Counted from the stretch's first letter, positions 37,092-47,797 are shown. The stretch is DNA of 64,000 nucleotides from Actinomycetota bacterium (GCA_030446465.1 JAUJNI010000002.1:881273-945272), one strand, 5' to 3'. Numbers and translations are program-made. Notes: a model not told the origin generated them from the sequence alone.

Positions 37092-38182
37092 ACCATCCTG
37101 CGGAAGCTGTCGAACAGGTAGCGCGAGTCGTGCGGCCCTGGGGCCGCCTCGGGATGGTACTGGACGCCCATGCACAGCCCGGGGACCTCGAGCCCCTCGA
37201 CGGTCTGATCGTTGAGGTTGACGTGGGTGAGGCGGGCCTCGGTGGACGCAAGAGACACCGCGTCGACCGCGAAGCCGTGGTTCTGGCAGGTGATCTCTAC
37301 CTGCCCGGACCCCACGCGCAGCACCGGATGGTTTGCACCTCGGTGACCGAACGGCAGCTTGTAGGTGCGAGCCCCCAGCGCCAGGGCGAGGATCTGGTGA
37401 CCGAGGCAGATCCCGAAGATCGGCAATCGCCCGAGCAACGCCCTAACCGTCGCGATGGCATATTCGACGGGATCGGGGTCTCCTGGCCCGTTGGACAAGA
37501 AGACGCCGTCGAAGCCGCCGGCAAGGACGTCTTCGGCCGTCGTGCGGGCAGGGACAACCGTGACGTCACTGCCCATCGACGCGAGCAGCTTGACGATGTT
37601 TGTCTTTATCCCGAAGTCAAAGGCCGCGATCCGCAGCCGCGGCCGCCCCTTGCCGGCGGGGCCGGTTGCCGGGCGGGTGTAAGGCTCCTTGGTGCTCACT
37701 GCTGACGCAAGATCGAGCCCGACCATCGCCGGTGAGCTGCGAGCGACATCAACGAGCTCGTCTGCCGCTATTGGAACACTCGACAGAGCCGCACGCATCG
37801 CCCCGGCCTCGCGTACGTGCCGCGCCAGCCTGCGCGTGTCGACCCCCGAGACCCCCGCGGTGCCATGGCGGGACATGTAGTCATCGAGCGGCTCCTCGGC
37901 GCGCCACGAGGAATGGGTTCGCGACAGCTCCCTGACTACGAAACCAGACACGCGGGGGGCCGCGGACTGATCGTCGTCTGCATTCACTCCGGTGTTTCCG
38001 ATATGGGGAGCCGTCATCGCGACGATCTGACCGTGGTAGCTCGGGTCGGTCAGAACCTCTTGATAGCCCGTCATGGAGGTGTTGAAGCAGATCTCTCCGG
38101 CGACCACCCGGCCTGATCCGAAGCCGACACCGGTAAAGGTGGCCCCGTCCTCGAGGGCGAGCAGCCCGGTCCCCCCGGTCAC
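37064..38182 (-). CDS. carA: Carbamoyl-phosphate synthase small subunit
   Basis: CarA supplies ammonia from glutamine to CarB. The glutamine amidotransferase triad is visible: Cys in [10 protein letters not shown], and the His and Glu in [11 protein letters not shown]. The N-terminal domain shows [21 protein letters not shown]. The GTG at 38182 overlaps the pyrC stop (GTGA); the upstream open frame is only an extension through pyrC. Confidence 0.96.
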   Translation of the reverse strand: MTGGTGLLALEDGATFTGVGFGSGRVVAGEICFNTSMTGYQEVLTDPSYHGQIVAMTAPHIGNTGVNADDDQSAAPRVSGFVVRELSRTHSSWRAEEPLDDYMSRHGTAGVSGVDTRRLARHVREAGAMRAALSSVPIAADELVDVARSSPAMVGLDLASAVSTKEPYTRPATGPAGKGRPRLRIAAFDFGIKTNIVKLLASMGSDVTVVPARTTAEDVLAGGFDGVFLSNGPGDPDPVEYAIATVRALLGRLPIFGICLGHQILALALGARTYKLPFGHRGANHPVLRVGSGQVEITCQNHGFAVDAVSLASTEARLTHVNLNDQTVEGLEVPGLCMGVQYHPEAAPGPHDSRYLFDSFRRMVEEGVRGNQ

Positions 38183-39498
38183 ACCGTCGCCCCGACCAGC
38201 ACCTCGCCGTCGCGCACGGTGTGGCGGCCCTCGAAGAAGGTATGCCTGACCTTGCCCGTGACGGTCCTGCCCGCCAGGGGCGTGTTGCGGCTTTTGGACA
38301 AAAAGGCAGAGGGATCGATGGTCCAAGTAGCAGCAGGGTCGAACACCACCAGGTTGGCAGAGGCCCCCACCGCCGGAGGCACTCCCTGGTGTTCGAGGCC
38401 AAGGATGCGGGCGGGGGCAGAGGACATCCGGACCAGCACGTCGGCAAGGGTCATGTGTCCTGGCGCGACCAGCTCCGTCACTGACAGAGCGAGGGCCGTC
38501 TCCAGCCCGAGCATCCCCGGCGGCGCGTGGCCGAACTCCTGGTCCTTCTCCTCATGCGCGTGGGGGGCGTGGTCGGTCGCAATGACGTCGATGGTGCCGT
38601 CCGCCAGTCCCTCGATCACCGCAATCCGGTCCCGCTCGGTCCTAAGGGGAGGGTTCACCTTGGCGTTGGGGTCGTAGCCCTGGAGCGCCTCCTCGGTCAG
38701 CGTGAAGTGGTGTGGCGTCGCTTCCGCAGTGATGCACACGCCTTCCGCCTTGGCTCTGCGAACCAGCGCGACGGTGCCGGCGGTCGAAACGTGAAGAAGG
38801 TGCAACCGACAACCGGTCAGTCTCGCAAGGGCGATGTCGCGTGCGGCCATGAGCTCTTCGGCTTCGGCCGGTATGCCCGTGAGACCCAACGAGGCAGAAA
38901 TCTCGCCCTCGTTCATCTCACCCCCGGCCGCGAGAGACTGGTCCTCGCAGTGCTCGGCGTAGACGGCGTCAAAGGCAACGAGGTATTCCATCGTTCTGCG
39001 AGCGAAGAGCGCGTCCTGCACGCCCTTGCCGTCGTCGGTGAACATCCTGACGCGGGCGAAGGAGCGCGCCATCTCCCCGATGTCGGCCATCTGCCTGCCC
39101 TCGAGGCCGCGACTCAAGGCGCCGGCGACCCGCACGTCCACCAGGCCCGCTTCCCGGCCGAGAGCCCAGACCTTCTCGACCACCGCCGCGTTGTCCGCCA
39201 CGGGATCGGTGTTGGGCATCGCGCAGATTGCGGTGTAACCCCCCGCGGCCGCGGCGGCCGACGCAGACGCGATGGTCTCTTCGTCCTCTCGCCCCGGCTC
39301 TCTCACGTGCGTGTGCATGTCGACCAGGCCCGGAGCAACCACGCATCCCGAGGCATCGACTACTTCCGCCCCGTCCGGAGAGGCGGCGTCCGCGCCGACT
39401 TGAGTAACGAGCCCGCCGGCGACAACAACGTCCGCCAGTTGCTCGCGGCCGGTGGCCGGGTCGATAACCCTGCCCCCTCTGATGAAGTACGGGCTCAC
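38179..39498 (-). CDS. pyrC: Dihydroorotase
   Basis: The enzyme closes carbamoyl-aspartate to dihydroorotate. The metal site [10 protein letters not shown], the later HLLHVSTA block and the [12 protein letters not shown] motif are typical of class I amidohydrolase-type dihydroorotases of about 430 residues. It overlaps pyrB and carA by four bases each. Confidence 0.95.
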   Translation of the reverse strand: MSPYFIRGGRVIDPATGREQLADVVVAGGLVTQVGADAASPDGAEVVDASGCVVAPGLVDMHTHVREPGREDEETIASASAAAAAGGYTAICAMPNTDPVADNAAVVEKVWALGREAGLVDVRVAGALSRGLEGRQMADIGEMARSFARVRMFTDDGKGVQDALFARRTMEYLVAFDAVYAEHCEDQSLAAGGEMNEGEISASLGLTGIPAEAEELMAARDIALARLTGCRLHLLHVSTAGTVALVRRAKAEGVCITAEATPHHFTLTEEALQGYDPNAKVNPPLRTERDRIAVIEGLADGTIDVIATDHAPHAHEEKDQEFGHAPPGMLGLETALALSVTELVAPGHMTLADVLVRMSSAPARILGLEHQGVPPAVGASANLVVFDPAATWTIDPSAFLSKSRNTPLAGRTVTGKVRHTFFEGRHTVRDGEVLVGATV

Positions 39499-40427
39499 TC
39501 GAGCCCACCCTCTTCGCGGCCCCCGAGCATCAGATAGAGGAGGCTCATCCTGACGGCCAGTCCGTTGGCGACCTGATCCAGGATGATCGATCGGGGTGAC
39601 TCAGAGACCTCTGCCGCGATCTCGACACCGCGGTTCATGGGGCCGGGATGCATCACCAGCGACTCGGGCCGCATGCGCGCGAGACGGCGGGAATCGAGCC
39701 CCCACAACGCCGCGTACTCCCGCAAGCTGGGGAACAGTTGCTCGGACTGACGCTCCTGCTGAACCCGCAGCAGGTAGCAGATATCCACGTCTTCGATGAC
39801 CTCGTCGAGGTCGTAGTTGATCGACGCGCCCCACGTCGTTGCCTGGCGTGGGATGAGGGTCGGAGGGCCCACCAGGGTCACGTCGGCCCCCAACGTCACG
39901 AGGCCCCTCACGTTCGAGCGGGCGACACGCGAGTGCAGGATGTCGCCCACGATGGCAACCCGAAGACCTTGGAAGTCCTTGAAGTGCTCTCTTATCGAGA
40001 AGAGATCGAGCAGCGCCTGAGTCGGATGCTCGTGGGACCCATCTCCTGCGTTGAGGACACTTGCCTTGACCCATTGGGCAAGCTGGTGCGGCGCCCCGGA
40101 GCTCGAGTGCCGAACGATGATCGCATCGACCCCCATGGCTTCGAGCGTCCATGCGGTGTCCTTGAACGACTCTCCCTTGGCGACCGCCGACTTGGAGTCC
40201 GCCGAGAAGTTGATGACATCGGCGGACAACCTCTTGGCCGCCAGCTCAAAGGAGATCCTCGTGCGAGTGGACGCCTCGTAGAACAGGTTGCAAACTGTGC
40301 GCCCCCTGAGAGTCGCCAACTTCTTGATCGGCCTGTCCGTCACCTGCCGCAGCGAGTCTGCGGTGTCGAGGATCCGGATGATGTCTTCGGCAGCGAGCTG
40401 ATCCATCGACAACAGATGCTTGATCAC
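39495..40427 (-). CDS. pyrB: Aspartate carbamoyltransferase catalytic subunit
   Basis: The first committed step of pyrimidine synthesis. The carbamoyl-phosphate site [32 protein letters not shown] and the C-terminal [13 protein letters not shown] identify an aspartate enzyme. No regulatory subunit gene is present. It overlaps pyrR and pyrC by four bases. Confidence 0.96.
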   Translation of the reverse strand: MIKHLLSMDQLAAEDIIRILDTADSLRQVTDRPIKKLATLRGRTVCNLFYEASTRTRISFELAAKRLSADVINFSADSKSAVAKGESFKDTAWTLEAMGVDAIIVRHSSSGAPHQLAQWVKASVLNAGDGSHEHPTQALLDLFSIREHFKDFQGLRVAIVGDILHSRVARSNVRGLVTLGADVTLVGPPTLIPRQATTWGASINYDLDEVIEDVDICYLLRVQQERQSEQLFPSLREYAALWGLDSRRLARMRPESLVMHPGPMNRGVEIAAEVSESPRSIILDQVANGLAVRMSLLYLMLGGREEGGLE

Positions 40428-41062
40428 GTGTTGCTCCCCTCCGTCGAAGCCGTCCGGTACCCGCCAATCAGGACCGCGTCTTCGCCATCAATCTCGGCCA
40501 CGTGAACCTTCACGACCTCGTGGGCCGCGGTCGGAAGGTTCTTGCCGACGTGGTCCGCCCTGATCGGAAACTCCCGATGGCCCCGGTCGACAAGCACCGC
40601 CAGTCGGATGGCGCGTGGGCGCCCGAGGTCGAGGACCGCGTCGAACGCCGCCCTGATGGTCCGCCCGGTGAACAGGACGTCGTCCACCAGCACGACTATC
40701 CTTCCGTCGAGGTCGGGGGGAACCGTGGTCGCCTCGAGATTCCGGGGGCCGCGCAGAGCGACATCGTCTCTGTACAGGGTGACGTCGAGCGCGCCGGAAA
40801 GAATGTCGACTCCCTCGAACGATGCAATCGTTGAGGCGACCCTCTCTGCAAGCGGCGCCCCTCGGGTCCTTATGCCGACGATGACCAAGTCGTCGGTCCC
40901 CTTGTTGCGCTCCACGATCTCGTGCGAGACGCGCACCAGCGCTCGGCGAACGTCATCCGCCTCCATGACCCTGGTCTTGGTGACGAACTCGGCTCGGGCC
41001 GCCCAGGCGCCACCCGCCCGGTGGCTGAGGTCGTCGCCCGAGGGACGCATGGCCGCGGCCAT
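40424..41062 (-). CDS. pyrR: Bifunctional pyr operon regulator / uracil phosphoribosyltransferase
   Basis: PyrR binds pyr mRNA when UMP is high. The PRPP motif [18 protein letters not shown] and [18 protein letters not shown] are typical. I start it at ATG 41062, which overlaps the stop of a short leader ORF (TGATG). This leaves about 30 residues more than usual at the N-terminus; ATG 41050 or 40966 are alternatives. It leads the pyr operon and is preceded by a PyrR-binding hairpin. Confidence 0.92.
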   Translation of the reverse strand: MAAAMRPSGDDLSHRAGGAWAARAEFVTKTRVMEADDVRRALVRVSHEIVERNKGTDDLVIVGIRTRGAPLAERVASTIASFEGVDILSGALDVTLYRDDVALRGPRNLEATTVPPDLDGRIVVLVDDVLFTGRTIRAAFDAVLDLGRPRAIRLAVLVDRGHREFPIRADHVGKNLPTAAHEVVKVHVAEIDGEDAVLIGGYRTASTEGSNT

Positions 41063-41106
41063 CAAAAAACGCCTCCCCCGGCGGAGGAAGCGTGCGCGTG
41101 GTGCAT
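41062..41106 (-). CDS. 14-codon leader ORF ahead of pyrR
   Basis: ATG at 41106 opens [14 protein letters not shown] and ends at a TGA that overlaps the pyrR ATG. The nearest ribosome binding site, AAAGGAG (41120-41126), is 13 bases upstream, longer than ideal. The ORF covers the terminator hairpin completely, so its translation would prevent that hairpin from forming. Existence as a translated ORF is inferred. Confidence 0.45.
   Translation of the reverse strand: MHHAHASSAGGGVF
41064..41088 (-). terminator. Attenuator-type terminator in the pyrR leader
   Basis: CCTCC and GGAGG pair across GCCGGG, an outer ACG/CGT pair can extend the stem across a small bulge, and six Ts follow (41064-41069) directly before the pyrR start. 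This is an intrinsic terminator shape placed to stop the operon before pyrR. Confidence 0.6.
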
Positions 41107-41119
41107 ATGAGTGTCTCTA

Positions 41120-41143
41120 CTCCTTTCCGACCTCTCGGGGCCG
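41120..41143 (-). promoter_or_regulatory. PyrR-binding hairpin abutting a ribosome binding site
   Basis: CGGCC-CCGAGA-GGTCG (41128-41143 on the minus strand) forms a five-pair stem whose hexaloop CCGAGA matches the PyrR-binding consensus CNGNGA; the wider block CCCGAGAGG matches CCNGNGAGG. One base later comes AAAGGAG (41120-41126). PyrR bound to the hairpin would cover this site, as in the translational repression known for mycobacterial PyrR. Confidence 0.8.
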
Positions 41144-41179
41144 AGTTAAAGGGTTGACCGGAAGCAGGCTACACGAATC

Positions 41180-42433
41180 GTGGCGACAAGCGGGCGATTT
41201 CGGCCACTGTGGTGGCGATCGTGTCATACTGGCTTGTTGCTTGTGTGGGCATTGTTGCTTGTGAGGCTGGGTGACACCTTGAACATCAACCGGTTCCTGA
41301 CCGTCACGGCCACCGTTGCCGTCTTGTCGCTTGCCATGGCATCCACAGCACAGGCGGAACCCACCTGCGACGGCAGAAGCGCCACCATCGTCGGAACCAG
41401 CGGACGGGACCGTATCGAGGGAACGCCGGGATCCGACGTCATCGTAGGGCGAGGCGGCGACGACGTCCTGCGGGGCGCCGGTGGAGACGACGCCATCTGC
41501 GGGGGAGACGGCAGGGACCGCATCGTCGGGGGCGGTGGCTCGGATGCAGCGTTCGGCGACGAGGGAGGCGACCGGCTGAGAGGCGGGCGGGGGGCCGACC
41601 ATCTGAGAGGCGGGACGGGAAGCGACGAGGTCCTGGGAGGCTTCGCCGACGATTCGATGCTGGGCGGGGCTGGACACGATGTGGTTTCTGGCGCCGGTGG
41701 GTTCGATGTCATCTTCCTCGACGCAGGGAACGACCTTCTCTCGGGCGGGAACGGGCGCAATACTCTGCGAGTGGATCGTCTCCGCAGCGATCTGCTGGTC
41801 GATCTGCCCAGGGGTGTCGCGGTCGGGTGGGGCACCGACACCCTGGTCGATGGAACCATCACAAACGTCTTCAACTTCACCAAAGAGCCGAGCACCGTAG
41901 TCGGCGACGCGCAAGACAACTGGCTGATCGGCGGCAGCGCCGACGACGACCTTTACGGCAGAGGCGGCAAGGACCGCCTGACCGGCAGTCGAGGGCAGGA
42001 CAACCTTTACGCCGGTCGAGGCGACGATGCTCTCAGCGGTGAGCGCGGCGACGACTCCATGGTCGGCGGCGGGGGCGTCGACCTGGTCAGCTTTGAAGAG
42101 AGCCCGAGGGCCGTGAGCGTCGATCTCGTGGACGGATTTGCCACCGGCGAAGGATCCGACTCAATCGCTGGCATTGAAGACGTCAGGGGCTCTCACTTCG
42201 AGGGTGACCTTCTGATGGGAGATGGTGGGGCCAATGTCCTCGAGGGCAGCCATGGGGGCGACACGCTCATCGGGCGTGCGGGAGACGACAAGCTCTACGG
42301 TTGGTACCGGCCCCCTACGTCAGAAGACATGGGCGGCGACGATCCTGGTGACCTCCTGGACGGTGGGCTCGGGCACGACGAGTGCCTGCAGGCCGAGAGA
42401 GCCTACAACTGCGAGTCGACCGGGACGGGTTGA
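41180..42433 (+). CDS. Secreted RTX-type calcium-binding repeat protein
   Basis: The product has a signal peptide (FLTVTATVAVLSLAMASTAQA) and then many GG-x-G-x-D nonapeptide repeats (GRGGDDVLRGAGGDDAIC, GGRGADHLRGG, RGGKDRLTGS) that form a calcium-binding beta roll. No catalytic domain is visible. The GTG at 41180 adds a second hydrophobic stretch before the signal; GTG 41261 or TTG 41279 are likely alternatives, since the intervening DNA contains an 18-bp-spaced direct repeat (TTGTTGCTTGTG at 41234 and 41252). It is convergent with nusB and divergent from pyrR. Confidence 0.82.
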   Translation: MATSGRFRPLWWRSCHTGLLLVWALLLVRLGDTLNINRFLTVTATVAVLSLAMASTAQAEPTCDGRSATIVGTSGRDRIEGTPGSDVIVGRGGDDVLRGAGGDDAICGGDGRDRIVGGGGSDAAFGDEGGDRLRGGRGADHLRGGTGSDEVLGGFADDSMLGGAGHDVVSGAGGFDVIFLDAGNDLLSGGNGRNTLRVDRLRSDLLVDLPRGVAVGWGTDTLVDGTITNVFNFTKEPSTVVGDAQDNWLIGGSADDDLYGRGGKDRLTGSRGQDNLYAGRGDDALSGERGDDSMVGGGGVDLVSFEESPRAVSVDLVDGFATGEGSDSIAGIEDVRGSHFEGDLLMGDGGANVLEGSHGGDTLIGRAGDDKLYGWYRPPTSEDMGGDDPGDLLDGGLGHDECLQAERAYNCESTGTG

Positions 42434-42440
42434 GGACGAG

Positions 42441-42911
42441 TTACTCAGACCTTTCCTGCTCGACGATCTTGCCCAACAGCCCGTTGACAAAGCGCCCCGA
42501 GTCCTCGGTCGACAGCTCTTTGGCCAGCTCGACCGCCTCGTTGATCGCGACGGGCACCGGGATGTCGTTGCGCCACAGCAGCTCGTAGAGAGCGATCCGC
42601 ACGAGAGCCCTGTCTATGACCGGCATCCTTTGAATCGCCCACCGGTCGGCGTAGCGGGCGATCAACGCATCGATCTCCGCCTGGTGTACCTGGACGCCCC
42701 CGACTAGACCACGGGCGTAAGCGATCGCATCTGGGGACCTGATCCCATTCGTGTTCGCGCCGGCAGGTTCACCCGGCTCCCCTTCGCTCGCCGGTTCTTG
42801 CCCATCCGGCTGTTGGGCTGCGGTCCAGGCCTCCTCCGGGAGCTGGTCGCGTATCTCCGCCTGGTACAGGACGTCGAGGGCGAGGCGTCGGGCGGCGCGC
42901 CGATCCTTCAT
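42441..42911 (-). CDS. nusB: Transcription antitermination protein NusB
   Basis: NusB binds boxA RNA with NusE in rRNA antitermination. From ATG 42911 the product starts MKDRRAARRLALDVLYQAEI and contains MPVIDRALVRIALYELLW and PVAINEAVELAKELS, the family core. There is an insertion of about 30 residues rich in Glu, Gly and Pro after the first helix. It follows efp. Confidence 0.93.
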   Translation of the reverse strand: MKDRRAARRLALDVLYQAEIRDQLPEEAWTAAQQPDGQEPASEGEPGEPAGANTNGIRSPDAIAYARGLVGGVQVHQAEIDALIARYADRWAIQRMPVIDRALVRIALYELLWRNDIPVPVAINEAVELAKELSTEDSGRFVNGLLGKIVEQERSE

Positions 42912-42936
42912 CCTCCGCCGGTTGCCGAGAACCGCA

Positions 42937-43494
42937 TCACGCCCTCGAGATGTAGGTGCCCGAGCGCGTGTCCACCTTAATGCTCGACCCGCTCTCCACG
43001 AACAGCGGAACTTGAACAACCGCTCCCGTCTCCACCGTCGCCGGCTTGAGCGCACCAGAAACCCGGTCCCCCTTGAGGCCGGGCTCGGTCGCTACCACCT
43101 GGACGACCAGCGTATTGGGAAGCTCCGCGCCCACAGGTGTCCCCTCGTAGACCGGGATGAGACAGGTGGTCCCGTCCTTCAGAAAAGCCACCGACTCGCC
43201 CAGCAGCTCGGGGTCGACATGGACTTGCTCGTAGCTCTCGTTGTCCATGAAGACAAGCCCTGCGTCATCGCGGTAGAGGTACTGCATCTCTCGCTTGTCG
43301 AGGACCGCCAGGTTGACTTTCTCGTCGGCCCTGAAGGTCCTGTCGATGACGGCCCCCGTCTTGACATTCTTTAGCTTTGTCTTGACGAAGGCTTGCCCCT
43401 TGCCCGGCTTGACGTGCTGATAGGTAGTGATCGTGAACAGCGTCCCATCCAAATCGAGGTTCTGTCCGGGCCTCATGTCGTTGGTGGAGATCAT
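42937..43494 (-). CDS. efp: Elongation factor P
   Basis: EF-P relieves ribosome stalling at proline runs. The loop HVKPGKGQAF contains the Lys that is modified in some bacteria; no modification gene lies nearby. Domains follow the usual order, ending with the C-terminal OB fold. ATG 43494 overlaps the pepQ stop as TGATG. Confidence 0.96.
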   Translation of the reverse strand: MISTNDMRPGQNLDLDGTLFTITTYQHVKPGKGQAFVKTKLKNVKTGAVIDRTFRADEKVNLAVLDKREMQYLYRDDAGLVFMDNESYEQVHVDPELLGESVAFLKDGTTCLIPVYEGTPVGAELPNTLVVQVVATEPGLKGDRVSGALKPATVETGAVVQVPLFVESGSSIKVDTRSGTYISRA

Positions 43495-44570
43495 CACAGC
43501 TCGATCAGCTCCTGCTTCGGCGCCGCGCTGAGGACCTCGGGGCCGGACTCGGTTACCAGGACGAGGTCCTCGATCCGAATGCCCCCCGACCCCACCACAT
43601 AGATGCCCGGCTCGTTGCTGACGACGTCGCCCGCCGCCAAGGTGTCTTCCGAGATCCGGCTTTGACTCGGAGCTTCGTGGACGTCGAGACCAACTCCGTG
43701 GCCGAGGCCGTGTCCGAAGTCATCACCATGCCCTGCCTGCTCGATGACCGCGCGCGCGGCGCGGTCGACCTCTTTGCCGGCGCCCCCGACCCTCATGGCG
43801 TCCAACGCCGCTGCCTGAGCCGCAAGGACGATGTCGTACTGCTCCCTCTGCTCGTTCGTCGCGCCACCCAGGACCACCGTGCGGGTCAGATCGGAGCAAT
43901 AACCATCGACCCTGCACCCGAAGTCGAGCAGCACGAGGTCCCCCTTCTCGAAGCTTCTGTCGCTCGGGCTGTGGTGTATGTGAGCCGAGAGGGGCCCGGA
44001 GCCCACGATGGGATCGAACGACACCTCGTCTGCCTCGCTTTGTCTCATGTGAACCTCGAGCTCGAGGGCTATCTCTCTTTCTGTCTGACCCGGGGCCAGC
44101 CGCTCGACGATGTACCCAAAGGTCTGGTCGCCGATGGCGATCGCCGTTCGCATCAGGGCTATCTCGGCTTCGCCCTTGGTCCTCCTGAGCTTTTCGACCA
44201 GGCCGGAAGTGGAGGCAAGCTCCACGCCCTCGAGGCGCTCACCAAGGTCGTCACGCTGAGCAAGAGTCATCGTCTTCGCCTCGACGCCGAGCTTGTCGAT
44301 GCCGGCCGACCTCAGATGATCCACGAGCACGTCCGTAAGGCGAGTGAGGTAGACGTTGATGTCGACCCCCGAGACCAGGTCCTTGGCGCGCGCCGCGTAG
44401 CGACCGTCGGTGAAGAACTGCGCCGTGCGGGGGCCGACGAGCACCTGTCCGTTGGTCCCCGAGAAGCCTGTGAGGTAGCGAACGTTCGTGAGGTTGGTAA
44501 TGAGCACCGCGTCGACGCCCTCTGTCGCCAGCTCGCCCTGCAGCTTCGCGATCCGGCCCTCGTAATCCAT
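43494..44570 (-). CDS. pepQ: Xaa-Pro aminopeptidase / dipeptidase (M24 family)
   Basis: The metallopeptidase cleaves peptides next to proline. The creatinase-type N-domain is followed by the M24 core with metal ligands in LLDFGCRVDGYCSDLTRT, GHGLGHGVGLDVHE, SNEPGIYV and GGIRIEDL. ATG 44570 overlaps the aroQ stop; upstream frame extension is not family-like. The aroQ-pepQ-efp-nusB order is classical. Confidence 0.92.
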   Translation of the reverse strand: MDYEGRIAKLQGELATEGVDAVLITNLTNVRYLTGFSGTNGQVLVGPRTAQFFTDGRYAARAKDLVSGVDINVYLTRLTDVLVDHLRSAGIDKLGVEAKTMTLAQRDDLGERLEGVELASTSGLVEKLRRTKGEAEIALMRTAIAIGDQTFGYIVERLAPGQTEREIALELEVHMRQSEADEVSFDPIVGSGPLSAHIHHSPSDRSFEKGDLVLLDFGCRVDGYCSDLTRTVVLGGATNEQREQYDIVLAAQAAALDAMRVGGAGKEVDRAARAVIEQAGHGDDFGHGLGHGVGLDVHEAPSQSRISEDTLAAGDVVSNEPGIYVVGSGGIRIEDLVLVTESGPEVLSAAPKQELIEL

Positions 44571-45001
44571 CACTGCACCATTCCTTTCAGCAGGGACAAC
44601 GCAGCACCGTAGGAGTGTGCGCCGAACCCTGCAACTATTCCTCGTGCAGCCTCCGCGGTGACGGACCGACGGCGCCACGGCTCACGAGCATGGATGTTCG
44701 ACAAGTGGACCTCGATCACCGGGTACGGCACCGCCCTGATGGCGTCCGCAATTGCACGGCTCGTGTGAGCGTACGCCGCAGGGTTCAGCACGGCACCGTC
44801 CGCGTCACCAATCGCCCCATGAAGAAGCTCGATGATCTCTCCCTCGCGCGCCGTCTGGTGGATGTCGACGTCGATCCCGATGGCGGCCGCCTCTGTGCGT
44901 ATGACCTCGTTGATCTCGGCCAAGGTCTGTGGGCCGTACACCTCCAGCTCCCGAGTTCCAAGCAGGTTGAGGTTGGGGCCATGCACAACGAGGGCCCTCA
45001 C
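44570..45001 (-). CDS. aroQ: Type II 3-dehydroquinate dehydratase
   Basis: Third step of the shikimate pathway. VVHGPNLNLLGTRELEVYG, the NPAAYAHTSRAIADA segment and EVHLSNIHAREPWRR are typical of the dodecameric type II enzyme. It overlaps aroKB by four bases. Confidence 0.96.
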   Translation of the reverse strand: MRALVVHGPNLNLLGTRELEVYGPQTLAEINEVIRTEAAAIGIDVDIHQTAREGEIIELLHGAIGDADGAVLNPAAYAHTSRAIADAIRAVPYPVIEVHLSNIHAREPWRRRSVTAEAARGIVAGFGAHSYGAALSLLKGMVQ

Positions 45002-46560
45002 GACGCCATGCTCGCAACCATTTTGAGCAGAGCTTCGCGGGGGACGGCGATGCCCGCCTCTGCGTCACCAATCGCGCGCAAGAGCACGAAGCGAACCCCC
45101 TTTCGATACTTCTTGTCGTGCTGCCACGCTTTTTCGAGCACCTCGATGTCTAACGGCGCAGAGGTTGGCAGCCCCACAGAGCTCAGGACCTCTCGATGGC
45201 GGTCCACGACCGAATCGTCGACGCGGCCGAGCTCACGAGCGACGTGAGCGGCGGCCATCATACCGATGGAGACCGCCTCGCCGTGGCGCATGCCGTGGTA
45301 ACCGGCAGCCTGTTCCAGAGCATGAGCGAAGGTATGACCGTAGTTCAGGATCGCTCGAACACCGATGTCTTGTTCATCGGCAGAGACGACCTCGGCTTTG
45401 ATTGCGACGCAGCGGGTAACGAGTTCTATAAGCACCCTCGCGTCACGGGCCAGGATCGCATCGACGTTGTCTGCCACCAGGTCGAGTAACTCGGGACTCC
45501 GGATGAGCCCGTACTTGATCACTTCTGCGAGACCGCTTCTTAGCTCGGCTTCGTCCAGGGTTCGCAACAAGGCGACATCGCAGACCACGCCGACCGGTTG
45601 ATGAATCGTCCCCACGAGATTCTTGCCGGCATCCAGATTCACCCCGGTCTTGCCCCCGATGGCCGCGTCGACCTGGGCCAGAAGCGTTGTCGGGAAGTGC
45701 GCCACCCCAATACCCCGGTAGTAGGTCGACGCCACGAACCCCGCAAGATCGGTGACCACTCCCCCGCCCAGGGCGATGACGAGATCGTCCCGGCGTATGT
45801 TCCCCGCGGCCAGCTTGTCGTACAGGGTCGCGGCCGTGGCCAGTGACTTCGACTCCTCGCCCTCAGGGATCGGTGTGGTGACGACCCTGAGACCCGCGGA
45901 CCGAAGGGTCTCGATCAAGGGAGCCGCCAGCTCGACAAGCCTCGGGTGGGTGATGACGAAAGCGCTCTCCGCATCCTTGATGCCTGGGAGCAGCTCAGGG
46001 GCGCGGGCGGCCGTCCCCTGTCCGATGTGGACCGGATACGACCTCTCCGCGAGGTCCACGGTGACGGCCCGGGACGGTTCCTTCGACTCGACCGCCGCCG
46101 CGATCGCCACCGCGACCTGATCCGGCGAGCGTCCGTCGGTGGCGACCACATCTGTTGCGACCGAGCGATAGAGCTCGGCGCGCTCTTCGAACAGCCCCCT
46201 CGGCTCCCTCGACCGGAGCATGGGACGCTCGCCACCCACTCGCCTGAGCGCCTCCTCGAAACCGACCTCTAGATGAACCACTCGAAACCCTCGCAATGCT
46301 GCCCGGGTACCCGGGTCCTCCAGCGCGCCTCCGCCGAGAGCGACGACCCCGGGGGCCTCCGCCAGCGCCTCTGCCACCACCTCGCGTTCGAGGGCCCGGA
46401 AGGTCGGCTCCCCAGCAGTGGCGAAGATGGCCTCGATGGAGGCGCCGGCGCGCTGCTCGATCACCTGATCGGTGTCCATGAACGAGAGCCCCAACCGGTC
46501 TGCGAGCAGCGGGCCGACCGTCGACTTGCCCGCCCCCATGAAACCCACGAGAACTATCAC
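44998..46560 (-). CDS. aroKB: Fused shikimate kinase / 3-dehydroquinate synthase
   Basis: One 520-residue frame carries two enzymes. Residues 1-165 are shikimate kinase with the P-loop [14 protein letters not shown] and the FRALEREVV segment. Residues about 170-520 are 3-dehydroquinate synthase with [28 protein letters not shown], the zinc ligands in the E-VIKYGLI region and [11 protein letters not shown]. The two steps are not adjacent in the pathway. Such AroKB fusions are known in a few lineages; most bacteria keep two genes. Confidence 0.93.
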   Translation of the reverse strand: MIVLVGFMGAGKSTVGPLLADRLGLSFMDTDQVIEQRAGASIEAIFATAGEPTFRALEREVVAEALAEAPGVVALGGGALEDPGTRAALRGFRVVHLEVGFEEALRRVGGERPMLRSREPRGLFEERAELYRSVATDVVATDGRSPDQVAVAIAAAVESKEPSRAVTVDLAERSYPVHIGQGTAARAPELLPGIKDAESAFVITHPRLVELAAPLIETLRSAGLRVVTTPIPEGEESKSLATAATLYDKLAAGNIRRDDLVIALGGGVVTDLAGFVASTYYRGIGVAHFPTTLLAQVDAAIGGKTGVNLDAGKNLVGTIHQPVGVVCDVALLRTLDEAELRSGLAEVIKYGLIRSPELLDLVADNVDAILARDARVLIELVTRCVAIKAEVVSADEQDIGVRAILNYGHTFAHALEQAAGYHGMRHGEAVSIGMMAAAHVARELGRVDDSVVDRHREVLSSVGLPTSAPLDIEVLEKAWQHDKKYRKGVRFVLLRAIGDAEAGIAVPREALLKMVASMAS

Positions 46561-47717
46561 CGCTCCAGGCGCTGCGACGTCCGCCGCAGGTAGCGCTCGT
46601 GCGCCGCCACCAGATCGTCCATCGTGTCACCACCGAACATCTCGAGAACCGCGTCGGCAAGGACCAGGGCCATCACTGCCTCGCACACGACTCCGGCCGC
46701 AGGCACCGCGCAGACGTCGGTTCGCTCCTGAAACGCCTCCGCCGGCTCCCCGGTCGCCAGGTCGACGGTCGGCAGGCGCTTCTTCAAGGTCGACAACGGC
46801 TTCATTGCGGCCCGCAGACGAAGCTGGCCCCCTATCGTCATGCCGCCCTCTGTTCCCCCCGCTCGGTTGGTCGACCTGGTGAGATCGGGCTCGATCGCAT
46901 CGTGCGCAACCGAGCCTCGCCGAGCCGCAGATGCAAAGCCGTCGCCCACCTCCACGGCCTTGATCGCAGGAACCGCCATGAGGGCTCCCGCAAGACGCCC
47001 ATCTATCTTTCGGTCCCAATGAACGTGCGAGCCGAGTCCTGCGGGCAGGCCGAACGCAACCACCTCCACGATTCCCCCCAGCGAGTCCCCGTCGGCACCC
47101 GCGGCCTCGATCTCCGCAACCATCCCGTCGGTTGTCGCCTCGTTGAAGCAGCGCACCGGGGATGAGTCGATGGACTCGAGGTCGCGGGGGCCGGGGGTGG
47201 GTGCGTCGAGGGGAACCGCCACGGTCCCGATGCGAACCACGTGCGAGATGACGGTGACGCCGATGCGAGCAAGCAGCGCCTTGGCTAGAGCTGCTATCGC
47301 GACGCGGGCGGCGGTCTCTCGTGCGCTGGCGCGCTCCAGGACGTTCCGTGCGTCGTCGAAGTCGTACTTGAGCATCCCGGGAAGGTCGGCGTGCCCCGGG
47401 CGGGGACGCGTCAGCTCCCGTCCTCCGGGACTGCCCTCGACCGCCATCACGTGAGACCACTTGTCCCATTCCGAGTTGGCGATCGTGATTGCCACCGGGC
47501 TTCCCAAGGTGAGGCCCCCTCTCACCCCCGCGACGACCTCGAGCGCATCCTTTTCGATCTTCATGCGGGGCCCCCGGCCGTAGCCCGCCCGCCGCCTGGC
47601 GAGCTCGTCCTCGATGGCCTTGATCGAGACGGGGAGCCCCGCGGGCAGGCCCTCGAGGACTGCGACCAGGGCCCGGCCGTGCGATTCCCCCGCGGTGAGA
47701 TACCGAAGCCTGTTCAT
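46557..47717 (-). CDS. aroC: Chorismate synthase
   Basis: Last common step of aromatic synthesis. [20 protein letters not shown] starts at ATG 47717, the canonical N-terminus, and [33 protein letters not shown] and [13 protein letters not shown] are the family signatures. The longer open frame upstream is not family-like. It begins the aroC-aroKB-aroQ-pepQ-efp-nusB unit. Confidence 0.96.
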   Translation of the reverse strand: MNRLRYLTAGESHGRALVAVLEGLPAGLPVSIKAIEDELARRRAGYGRGPRMKIEKDALEVVAGVRGGLTLGSPVAITIANSEWDKWSHVMAVEGSPGGRELTRPRPGHADLPGMLKYDFDDARNVLERASARETAARVAIAALAKALLARIGVTVISHVVRIGTVAVPLDAPTPGPRDLESIDSSPVRCFNEATTDGMVAEIEAAGADGDSLGGIVEVVAFGLPAGLGSHVHWDRKIDGRLAGALMAVPAIKAVEVGDGFASAARRGSVAHDAIEPDLTRSTNRAGGTEGGMTIGGQLRLRAAMKPLSTLKKRLPTVDLATGEPAEAFQERTDVCAVPAAGVVCEAVMALVLADAVLEMFGGDTMDDLVAAHERYLRRTSQRLER

Positions 47718-47797
47718 GGAGCAATCCTCGCACCCTGTGGGGGCCACCGAGCATTTGAACCGTTCGGGCCGGTGCGTCGCCGCGTGAAGAAGGGGCG

